Assembly: GCA_035637655.1 (NCBI GenBank)
Contig: DASPWT010000112.1
Coordinates: 1-64,000, forward strand
Source of the DNA: VBDM01 sp035637655
GTDB lineage: Bacteria > Pseudomonadota > Gammaproteobacteria > Burkholderiales > SG8-39
Direction: 5' to 3'
DNA: 64,000 nucleotides
Part shown: in pieces, positions 16,123 through 23,146 of the stretch
How positions within the stretch are numbered: position 1 is the first letter of the stretch
Layout of the letters: the number at the start of each line of letters is the position of its first letter
The notes under the pieces: model-generated
The model's database searches: none
The model's input: only the letters and a program-made list of their open reading frames with translations
What the model was told of the DNA's origin: nothing
Position numbers and translations under genes: made by a program

Positions 16123-18168
16123 GTGATCCTCACCTTTCCCGACAGCCCTTTCCGTCTCGCCCAGGCGTTTCCTCCGGCCGGCGATCAGCCCGAGGCGATC
16201 GAAAAGCTCGTCGACGGCATCCGCGACGGGCTCTCGTACCAGACGCTGCTCGGCGTCACGGGCTCGGGGAAGACATTCACCATGGCGAACGTGATCGCGC
16301 GCCTTGGGCGGCCGGCGCTCGTGCTCGCGCCGAACAAGACGCTTGCCGCCCAGCTCTATTCCGAAATGCGCGAGTCCTTCCCCGAGAACGCGGTCGAGTA
16401 CTTCGTTTCCTATTACGATTATTACCAGCCCGAGGCCTATGTTCCGTCGCGGGACCTCTATATCGAGAAAGACTCGAGCATCAACGAGCACATCGAGCAG
16501 ATGCGGCTGTCGGCGACGAAGTCGCTGCTCGAGCGCAAGGACACCGTGATCGTTGCGACGGTGTCCTGCATCTACGGCATCGGCAACCCGGTCGACTACC
16601 ACGGCATGATCCTGCACGTGCGCGAAAAGGAGCGGATGTCCCAGCGCGACGTCATCGCGCGCCTCGCGGCGATGCAGTACGAAAGAAACGAGCTCGAATT
16701 CAAGCGCGGCACCTTCCGCGTGCGGGGCGACGTCCTCGACGTGTTCCCCGCCGAGAACTCCGAGACGGCGCTGCGCATCGCGCTTCTCGACGACGAGGTC
16801 GAGAGCCTGACGCTGTTCGACCCGCTGACCGGGCACGCGAGCCAGCGCGTGCCGCGCTTCACGGTCTATCCGTCGAGCCACTACGTGACGCCCCGGGCGA
16901 CGACCCTGCGCGCGATCGAAGCGATCAAGATCGAGCTCGCCGAGCGGATCGAGCACTTCCAAAAGGCGGGCAAGCTCCTGGAGGCTCAGCGCATCGAGCA
17001 GCGCACGCGCTTCGACCTGGAGATGCTGAACGAGCTGGGTTTCTGCAAGGGCATCGAGAACTACTCGCGGCACCTGTCCGGAAGGAAGGAGGGCGAGCCG
17101 CCGCCGACCCTGATCGACTATCTGCCGCCGACCGCCCTCATGTTCATCGACGAATCGCACGTCACGATCGGGCAGCTGGGGGGCATGTACCGCGGCGATC
17201 GCTCGCGCAAGGAGAATCTCGTCGACTATGGCTTTCGCCTACCCTCCGCCCTGGACAATCGGCCGCTCAAGTTCGAGGAATTCGAACAGGTCATGCGCCA
17301 GACTGTCTTCGTCTCGGCGACTCCCGCGGAATACGAACGCAAGACCTCGGGACAGATCGTGGAGCAGGTCGTGCGGCCGACCGGCCTGGTCGACCCGCTG
17401 CTCGAAGTGCGGCCCGCCTCGACTCAGGTGGACGACCTGCTCAGCGAAATCAGTCTGCGCGTGGCGAGCGGGGAACGGGTGCTGGTGACCACGCTCACCA
17501 AGCGCATGGCTGAGGAGCTCACCGACTACCTCGCGGAACACGGCGTAAAGGTGCGCTATCTGCACTCGGAGGTGGAGACAGTCGAACGGGTCGAAATCAT
17601 CCGCGATCTGCGCCTGGGCGAATTCGACGTCCTCGTCGGGATCAACCTCCTGCGCGAGGGCCTGGACCTGCCCGAAGTGTCGCTGGTGGCGATCCTCGAT
17701 GCCGACAAGGAAGGGTTCCTGCGCTCGGAGCGCTCGCTCATCCAGACCATCGGCCGCGCCGCGCGCCATTTGAACGGGATGGCAATTCTCTACGCCGACA
17801 CGGTCACCGACTCGATGAAACGGGCGATCGGAGAAACCGATCGCCGCCGCGCGAAGCAGGTCGAATACAACGCAAAACGCGGCATCACGCCGATCGGCAT
17901 TTCCAAGTCGGTGCACGACATGATCGAGGGTGCGCGCGACTTTCAGGATGTGCAAATGGAGTTGAAAGCCGCACAGGAACAGGCGCGCTACGAGTCGATG
18001 TCCGAAAAGCAGCTCGCCAGGGAGATCAGGCGCCTGGAAAAGGAGATGCTCGACCATGCGCGCAATCTCGAGTTCGAAAAAGCCGCCGAAGCGCGCGATC
18101 GCCTCGCCGAACTCAGGCGGAGCGTTTTCGGCGCCTCGCCCGAGGAGACTGCTCCCGCCGTGGGTTAG
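16123..18168 (+). CDS. uvrB: UvrABC system protein B
   Basis: 681 residues from GTG 16123. DNA-damage recognition helicase subunit of nucleotide excision repair. The Walker A GVTGSGKT, the beta-hairpin region with YYDYYQPEAY, helicase motifs (DESHV, ATPAEYE, TTLTKRMAEEL, GINLLREGLDLPEV, QTIGRAARH) and a C-terminal UVR motif (MLDHARNLEFEKAAEARDRL) that binds UvrC are all visible. The length fits the family. Its partner uvrC is about 32 kb away at 50338. Confidence 0.96.
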   Translation: MILTFPDSPFRLAQAFPPAGDQPEAIEKLVDGIRDGLSYQTLLGVTGSGKTFTMANVIARLGRPALVLAPNKTLAAQLYSEMRESFPENAVEYFVSYYDYYQPEAYVPSRDLYIEKDSSINEHIEQMRLSATKSLLERKDTVIVATVSCIYGIGNPVDYHGMILHVREKERMSQRDVIARLAAMQYERNELEFKRGTFRVRGDVLDVFPAENSETALRIALLDDEVESLTLFDPLTGHASQRVPRFTVYPSSHYVTPRATTLRAIEAIKIELAERIEHFQKAGKLLEAQRIEQRTRFDLEMLNELGFCKGIENYSRHLSGRKEGEPPPTLIDYLPPTALMFIDESHVTIGQLGGMYRGDRSRKENLVDYGFRLPSALDNRPLKFEEFEQVMRQTVFVSATPAEYERKTSGQIVEQVVRPTGLVDPLLEVRPASTQVDDLLSEISLRVASGERVLVTTLTKRMAEELTDYLAEHGVKVRYLHSEVETVERVEIIRDLRLGEFDVLVGINLLREGLDLPEVSLVAILDADKEGFLRSERSLIQTIGRAARHLNGMAILYADTVTDSMKRAIGETDRRRAKQVEYNAKRGITPIGISKSVHDMIEGARDFQDVQMELKAAQEQARYESMSEKQLAREIRRLEKEMLDHARNLEFEKAAEARDRLAELRRSVFGASPEETAPAVG

Positions 18169-18180
18169 GTGAGCGAATTG

Positions 18181-18684
18181 TCAGGCATGAGCTTCGGTAA
18201 TAGAACTCATAACCAGAGCCGAAACGTACAAGCCAACCCCAAACGCGGCATGATTCATAAGGCTACGCAGCCGTGCCTGCATGGGATTGGGGGCCTTTGA
18301 CGCGGCAAGGCCAAGGCCGAACGAAGGGTGCATGATAAAGAAGGGAAAGCCAACAGTAACAATGCCGAAGATTAAAGCAGGCATCAGAGTCGGCGATTGC
18401 AGCCATTCAGGTGTGGCCAATGCCACAAGGGCAAACGCGAACAGCACCCCTATTGCGTAATGAGCAATCCAGCCGGTTGTGCACTCGGCTGGCTTCTGAG
18501 CAGCAGCGGTAATGCTTGGATGTTTGAAGGAGCCATTGGTCATGTGGCGCAGCCAACGACCAACCAAGCAATAGTTGGGCGAAGGAATTTTGAAAGCGTG
18601 CTTGAGAAATACCGCCCAGAGATCCATGACGAAGGTTGCGCCGAGGCCAACTGTAACAGCGCCAATTAGCAGTTCAATTTTCAT
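18181..18684 (-). CDS. DUF2938 family integral membrane protein
   Basis: 167 residues with about four membrane helices (near 4-24, 75-95, 102-124, 143-163). Features shared with DUF2938 proteins: FVMDLWAVFLKHAF, LVGRWLRHM, GWIAHYAIGVLFA, FFIMHPSFGLGLAASKAPNP. No function is known for the family. The gene reads visibly AT-richer than uvrB before it and has a different codon style, and it is oriented against uvrB, 12 nt from its end. With the toxin-antitoxin pair that follows, it looks like a small acquired insert. Confidence 0.75.
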   Translation of the reverse strand: MKIELLIGAVTVGLGATFVMDLWAVFLKHAFKIPSPNYCLVGRWLRHMTNGSFKHPSITAAAQKPAECTTGWIAHYAIGVLFAFALVALATPEWLQSPTLMPALIFGIVTVGFPFFIMHPSFGLGLAASKAPNPMQARLRSLMNHAAFGVGLYVSALVMSSITEAHA

Positions 18685-18801
18685 GGTTACCTCGATGCTG
18701 GTTGCTCATGCCCAACGTCCGCGGCCACCGGGCCGACGGACGCCACAAGGCGCGTCGCTTCAGAGGCTCCGCCTGGGCCGCGTGGTTCGGCGTCGCGCAC
18801 C

Positions 18802-19107
18802 TCACAGCCGAGGCTCCCGACCGCGACTTGCGTGCCAGAACGCGAGAACCTCCAGCGTTTCCTTCGACACGCGATAGTAGAGGTAGTAGCGAATTCGGCT
18901 GAGCGTGAGCCGACGAATGCCTCTTGTTTTCGCGCGAGGGGCCGGAACGCCGAGACCAGGTTGGGTTGAAAGGAGCGAGAGCGCACGTGCAACATCTTCG
19001 CGAACGGCGCCGGAGGCAGCGGGCCGGTTCTCTTGCCACCACGCTGCAGCCTTCTCGAACTGAGCAGTCGCGCGTCGGGAGACCTTGACAGAAAGAGGAG
19101 CGGTCAA
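18802..19107 (-). CDS. RelE/ParE-type toxin
   Basis: 101 residues with the ParE-like layout: an N-terminal helical hairpin (ATAQFEKAAAWWQENRP), then a sheet with the GIRRLTLSRIRYYLYYRV segment and EVLAFWHASRGREP at the end, as in RelE/ParE toxins. The start is TTG 19107, overlapping the antitoxin stop (TTGA), which is the usual coupled arrangement with the antitoxin first. ParE relatives poison gyrase and RelE relatives cut mRNA; the sequence does not decide between them. Confidence 0.8.
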   Translation of the reverse strand: MTAPLSVKVSRRATAQFEKAAAWWQENRPAASGAVREDVARALSLLSTQPGLGVPAPRAKTRGIRRLTLSRIRYYLYYRVSKETLEVLAFWHASRGREPRL

Positions 19108-19325
19108 CCGAAGCGACGAAGGCGTTCCAAGAGCTCATCTCCGGTGATGTAGTCACCCCGCTCAATCTCCGCAATCGAGGCGAGCAGCTCCTCTTCCTGT
19201 TCAGGAGTCAACTCAAAGGTTTCCTCATCCTCGCGCAAGACCACCGTCACCTTAGTGCCCTCCGCGGGCAACTCCCCTTCGACGACGACCTTTCCGTCTA
19301 TGACCGTACCGGTAGCAACTTTCAT
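19104..19325 (-). CDS. Antitoxin of the RelE/ParE-type pair
   Basis: 73 residues from ATG 19325 (MKVATGTVIDGKVVVEGELP). A short beta-rich N-terminus is followed by a very acidic helical part (REDEETFELTPEQEEELLASIAEIERGD) and the end ELLERLRRFG, fitting a toxin-wrapping antitoxin. The frame continues upstream to 19430, but that stretch has no ribosome site or family signal. It lies first in the operon, overlapping the toxin start. Confidence 0.75.
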   Translation of the reverse strand: MKVATGTVIDGKVVVEGELPAEGTKVTVVLREDEETFELTPEQEEELLASIAEIERGDYITGDELLERLRRFG

Positions 19326-19437
19326 GGGGTAAATACTACTCCGAGTTAGGCCAGTAAGGGCTACTGTCCGAATTTCCTCGGGATGAAACCCCGCACAGGC
19401 GTGAGTTGTACTGCAGCAAGTTTTTTTCAACAGCGTG

Positions 19438-20523
19438 TCAGATCAAAAGACGGCTCGGCTGCCCGCGGCTCCCGAGGATAAGCGGCTCGCCGCCCAGCCA
19501 AGGGCCGTCGTCAAGCTCCAGCTGCAAGGAGAGGCAGGCTAGCGAACCGCCCGGAAGTGCCGATGGCGACGGTGTTTCCCCGGTTGCAACGATCGAAAGC
19601 GGCGGACTGCCGCGGCAGGTCTCGAGGGTCCAAGCGACCGTTTTTCCTGGTCGCACGCTATCTGCAACTTGAGGTTCGAGGGAAAGATTCGCCTCGTTCA
19701 GACGCTCGACGGTTTCGACAAAACGATCCGCGGCGTCGCGCCAGGACGGCGGAACCGCATGGGTGGAAACGCACCGGGTGATGCGTACCCACGTGGCCTT
19801 GTAAGCGACCGAGAGCTCGATCGCGTAGCGCTCGCCGAGGAGGGCGTCACCTTCGAATCTGCACAGCGTCGCGTCCGCGCGAAGGTCCGGCGCCAACCGA
19901 GGCAACACTTCTTCCGCACCGGCTAGCCGCGCCGAGCGTTCCAGCAGCGAAAGGAGTTCCGACGCGCGCTTCGCTCCTGTGGGAATCGCTTTGAACGCTT
20001 TCACGGCGATCGTTGCCGCGCGCCGCGCCAGCCGGATTTCCACTTCATCGGCCGGCTGGCGGATCGCGGCGAACAAGTCCGTCGCATCGACGACCGCTCT
20101 GCCGTATTCCGATTTCATGATCGGTTCGGCAACCGGCCAGGGCAGGGCATCGAGTTCGAGCACGCCGATGCGCAAGGGCTCTGGAGGACGTTCCTTCAAG
20201 AACGCCGCTGCGGCCCGGCCCAGGTCGGGAGCGGAACGCACTTCGCCCAAGTGACTGACGCTGCGGATCCAGTCGTGCACGCGCTTGGAAAACGCCGCAA
20301 GCAGCACCGGCGCTCCGGTCGGGAAGACCACGAGCAGCGCCTCGTTCCAGTACGGTACGAAATGCGTGAGCCAAGCCACGGCGCTCGGGCGCGCGAAAGA
20401 CGTGTAGATGAGCGCGACGCCGAGTTCCGCGGCGCGCATTTGCTCCTGCAAGCGCGCCACGCGTCCTTCTAGGACCGAGGGCGGCACTTCGTCGCGCGAC
20501 CAGCTGATCAATCCGCGCCGCAT
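19438..20523 (-). CDS. Creatinase/M24-like protein lacking metal ligands
   Basis: 361 residues. The first ~150 residues resemble the creatinase/Xaa-Pro peptidase N-terminal domain (RVARLQEQMRAAELGVALIYTS, WLTHFVPYW). The C-terminal half has the pita-bread-like helix start (QPADEVEIRLARRAATIAVKAF) but no recognisable metal-binding Asp, His or Glu set. It begins 3 nt after the stop of the M24 gene and is the last gene of the tctC operon. It is probably a non-catalytic partner of that protein or a pseudo-enzyme. Function is inferred only from position. Confidence 0.6.
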   Translation of the reverse strand: MRRGLISWSRDEVPPSVLEGRVARLQEQMRAAELGVALIYTSFARPSAVAWLTHFVPYWNEALLVVFPTGAPVLLAAFSKRVHDWIRSVSHLGEVRSAPDLGRAAAAFLKERPPEPLRIGVLELDALPWPVAEPIMKSEYGRAVVDATDLFAAIRQPADEVEIRLARRAATIAVKAFKAIPTGAKRASELLSLLERSARLAGAEEVLPRLAPDLRADATLCRFEGDALLGERYAIELSVAYKATWVRITRCVSTHAVPPSWRDAADRFVETVERLNEANLSLEPQVADSVRPGKTVAWTLETCRGSPPLSIVATGETPSPSALPGGSLACLSLQLELDDGPWLGGEPLILGSRGQPSRLLI

Positions 20524-20526
20524 GGC

Positions 20527-21645
20527 TCAGCCAGGAGGCACCGAAAACAGGCGGCGCGGAGTCCGGGTCAGGACCTCGCAGCCATCGGGTATTACGCGCA
20601 CGGAATCGCCGTGCACGAAATATCCGACCTCCGGATGATAGGTGTTCGGATGGACAACGAGCGTCATGTCGGGCTCGAGATTCAGATCGACGTCCTCGAG
20701 CACGGCGGGGGGTCCGTCTACGTAGAGTCCGAGACCGTGGCCGCGCACACGCGTGTACTCCGAGGTCACATAGTCGCCGAGGCCATGGCGGCGAAATACT
20801 TCGTTTTGCGCTCGCGCGACGTCTCTCGCCCTGGCTCCGGGGCGAACGGCCGCGATGCCGGCTTCGAGAGCCTCGTTGTAGACGGCGAAGGCGCGTTCCT
20901 GCGTCCTGCTCGGTACTCCGAGCACGAGAGTGCGGCAGATCTGCGCGTAATAACCGTCCACGCACGGGGTCAGCTCGGTCGTCACCAGATCGCCGGGCGC
21001 GAGGCGCCGTTCCGTCGGCGGATGCATTCCGCGCACCTCCCGGCCGCCGGAGCCGAGGATCTGGAAATTTTCCGGGCAGCCGCGGGAGCGCAAGAAAGCT
21101 TCGACTTCCGCGACGAGCGCATACTCGGGCCGCCCGACGCGAGCCGCTTCGCGAAAAACGGCATAGCCTTCGTCGGCGAGGACGGCGGCGCGGCGAAATG
21201 CCTCGATCTCGGACGGCGACTTCCGCAGCATCAGGCGATCGAGCAAGGCCGTCGCCGGCGCGATGCTTGCGACCAGCGGCCCCATCGCAAGGCGATAGGG
21301 CACCGCGGCGAGCGGCGCGAGCGCGATCCGCTGCCCGCCGAGCTCGCGGATCGCGGTCTCGGTTTCTTCGATCGCGGAGAGCGACCATCTCACATCGAGG
21401 TCCGCCTGCTCCGAGCGGAGGCGCGCGGCCTCGGCCGGGTGTTCGACGATGATCCGGCGCGGCCCGCTGCGGTCGATGAACGCAAAAGCGTGCCCTTCAA
21501 CCGGGGTGATGTCGGCCGCAAAACGCAGATAGTCGCTCCGCCACGGATTCCCGGCGACGACGAGGATGTCGATCCCCTCGTCCGCCATCGCCGCGACGAG
21601 CCGGACGCGCCTCTCGGCGCGCGCGTTTCCGGGAATCGCGCTCAC
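20527..21645 (-). CDS. M24 (Xaa-Pro peptidase/creatinase) family protein
   Basis: 372 residues from GTG 21645, overlapping the tctC stop by 4 nt. The C-terminal pita-bread domain has GDLVTTELTPCVDGYYAQICRTLVLG and RVRGHGLGLYVDGPP. Of the five metal ligands of aminopeptidase P, only the His is clearly kept: the Asp positions are Glu and Gln, and the Glu positions appear as His (VVHPNTY) and Gly (VHGDSV). That is closer to the metal-free creatinase pattern, so C-N hydrolysis of a small amidino or cyclic compound is more likely than peptidase activity. The upstream in-frame part to 21861 is shadow. Confidence 0.75.
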   Translation of the reverse strand: MSAIPGNARAERRVRLVAAMADEGIDILVVAGNPWRSDYLRFAADITPVEGHAFAFIDRSGPRRIIVEHPAEAARLRSEQADLDVRWSLSAIEETETAIRELGGQRIALAPLAAVPYRLAMGPLVASIAPATALLDRLMLRKSPSEIEAFRRAAVLADEGYAVFREAARVGRPEYALVAEVEAFLRSRGCPENFQILGSGGREVRGMHPPTERRLAPGDLVTTELTPCVDGYYAQICRTLVLGVPSRTQERAFAVYNEALEAGIAAVRPGARARDVARAQNEVFRRHGLGDYVTSEYTRVRGHGLGLYVDGPPAVLEDVDLNLEPDMTLVVHPNTYHPEVGYFVHGDSVRVIPDGCEVLTRTPRRLFSVPPG

Positions 21646-22610
21646 TCCGGCTTGATTCCGCCCAGCTCGACGATGGACTTGTAGCGCGCCGATTCCGATT
21701 TGAGGAAGCCCGCTGTCGCGGCGGGCGCAAGTCCGATCGCAAGGTGGCCGAAGTCGCTCACGCGCTTGCGCACTGCCGGGTCTGCAAGGGCCGTCCGGAA
21801 CTCTGCAGCCAAGCGCTCGATGATGCGTGAATTCGTGCCGCGAGGTGCCGCGAGCACCCACCAGTTGCCGCCGACCAGCTGCGGAAACCCCGCTTCGACT
21901 GTCGTCGGGACATCGGGCAGCTCGGCCATGCGCGCTCGCGCCATCACCGCGAGCACTTTGAGCCTGCCCGCTCTCACGGGTCCGATGATTCCGGTCAAGG
22001 TGGGAAAAGCGACCTGGATGTCGCCGGCGAGCAGCGCCTGGACCATCGGGGGCGTACCCTTGTACGGCACGTAGACCATCGAGTTTCCGGTCTGCTGTGA
22101 AAATGCAGCGCCGGTGAGATGCGCGGGCGAGCCGGACCCCGGAGAGCCGTAGTTGAACTTGCCCCGATTGGCGCGCACGTATTCAGCCAGCTCCTTGAGC
22201 GATTTCGCGGGCACGTTTGCCCCGATCACCGCGAGCAGCGGAGCATCGGCGAGCAGAGAGATCGGATCGAGCGCGGTCAGCGGATCGAAGCCGAGATTCT
22301 TGAACATGTGAGGCGTCACGGCAAAGACGGCCGTCGGCCCGAGCAGCAAGGTGTAGCCGTCCGGCGCGGCGCGCACGACTTCGCCCGTGCCGATGGCGCC
22401 GTCGGCGCCCGGTTTGCTCTCCACGACGAAGCGTTGCCCGAGATTCACTTCGATTCCCGGGGAGATTGTCCGGAATATGGCTTCGGACACGCTTCCCGCG
22501 GCGAACGGGATGACCACGCGAATGGGCCTGCTGGGCCAGTCCTGCGCGAAGCCGGCCGCCGGAGGAAGCGCGAGCAGCCCGGCGCTCAGGAGTGCCAAAA
22601 TGGGTCTCAC
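21642..22610 (-). CDS. Tripartite tricarboxylate transporter substrate-binding protein (Bug/TctC family)
   Basis: 322 residues from GTG 22610. The signal peptide (ILALLSAGLLALPPAAGFAQ) is followed by the TctC pattern: WPSRPIRVVIPFAAGSVSE, ESKPGADGAIGTGEV, PDGYTLLLG, VYVPYKGTPPMVQALLAGD and the C-terminal AAPRGT. First gene of a three-gene operon with two creatinase/M24 homologues, so its ligand may be what those proteins act on. A second Bug receptor of this window is at 11089. Confidence 0.87.
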   Translation of the reverse strand: MRPILALLSAGLLALPPAAGFAQDWPSRPIRVVIPFAAGSVSEAIFRTISPGIEVNLGQRFVVESKPGADGAIGTGEVVRAAPDGYTLLLGPTAVFAVTPHMFKNLGFDPLTALDPISLLADAPLLAVIGANVPAKSLKELAEYVRANRGKFNYGSPGSGSPAHLTGAAFSQQTGNSMVYVPYKGTPPMVQALLAGDIQVAFPTLTGIIGPVRAGRLKVLAVMARARMAELPDVPTTVEAGFPQLVGGNWWVLAAPRGTNSRIIERLAAEFRTALADPAVRKRVSDFGHLAIGLAPAATAGFLKSESARYKSIVELGGIKPE

Positions 22611-22620
22611 CGGGGCTTGC

Positions 22621-22638
22621 TCCGCTCAAAAGAGCGGA
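22621..22638. other. Perfect short hairpin between tctC and the phosphatase gene
   Basis: TCCGCTC and GAGCGGA flank an AAAA loop (7-bp stem), followed on the plus strand by TTCTATATT. It lies between the divergent tctC and LMW-PTP starts. It is too weak for a certain terminator; an operator is equally possible. Confidence 0.35.
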
Positions 22639-22657
22639 TTCTATATTGGGACGACCG

Positions 22658-23146
22658 ATGTCCGGCAACAAGTTCGGCGTTTTATTCGTCTGCACGGGAA
22701 ACATCTGCCGCTCGCCGACCGCAGAGGCGATTTTTCGAAAGCTGGCTGCCGATGCGGGGATGGCGGAGACGGTGACGGCCGATTCGGCCGGCACCCACGG
22801 TTACCATGTCGGAGAACCCCCCGATCCTCGGGCGCAGAAGGCGGCGGCGAAACGCGGCTACGATCTCAGCGGTCTGCGCGCGCGCACGATCGAGGACGCG
22901 GATTTTCGGCGCTTCGACCTGATCCTGGCGATGGACCAGGATCACTACGCGATGCTCTCGCGTAGTGCGGGGTCCTCGGGCGACCCCAAGCTGAAACTGA
23001 TGATGTCCTACGCGCAGCGCTTCAAAGAGCGGGACGTGCCGGATCCCTACTACGGCGGACCGCAGGGATTCGAGCGGGTGCTCGACATGCTCGAGGACGC
23101 GGCGAAGGGCTTGCTGGAATCCTTGCGAAAGCGCTCCGGCCCTTAA
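22658..23146 (+). CDS. Low-molecular-weight protein tyrosine phosphatase
   Basis: 162 residues from ATG 22658. The catalytic P-loop VCTGNICRSP gives Cys12 and Arg18 of C-x5-R-S, and the general acid Asp lies in DVPDPYYGG. DSAGTHGYHVGEPPDPRA is the family hallmark. In bacteria such enzymes often act on tyrosine kinases of capsule synthesis, but no kinase gene is adjacent. The stop overlaps the rne stop on the other strand at a shared TTAA. Confidence 0.9.
   Translation: MSGNKFGVLFVCTGNICRSPTAEAIFRKLAADAGMAETVTADSAGTHGYHVGEPPDPRAQKAAAKRGYDLSGLRARTIEDADFRRFDLILAMDQDHYAMLSRSAGSSGDPKLKLMMSYAQRFKERDVPDPYYGGPQGFERVLDMLEDAAKGLLESLRKRSGP

Noticed and set aside
18685..18801. IS remnant or att site at the islet between uvrB and the M24 operon
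   Set aside because: No inverted repeats, transposase fragments or duplicated ends were recognised.
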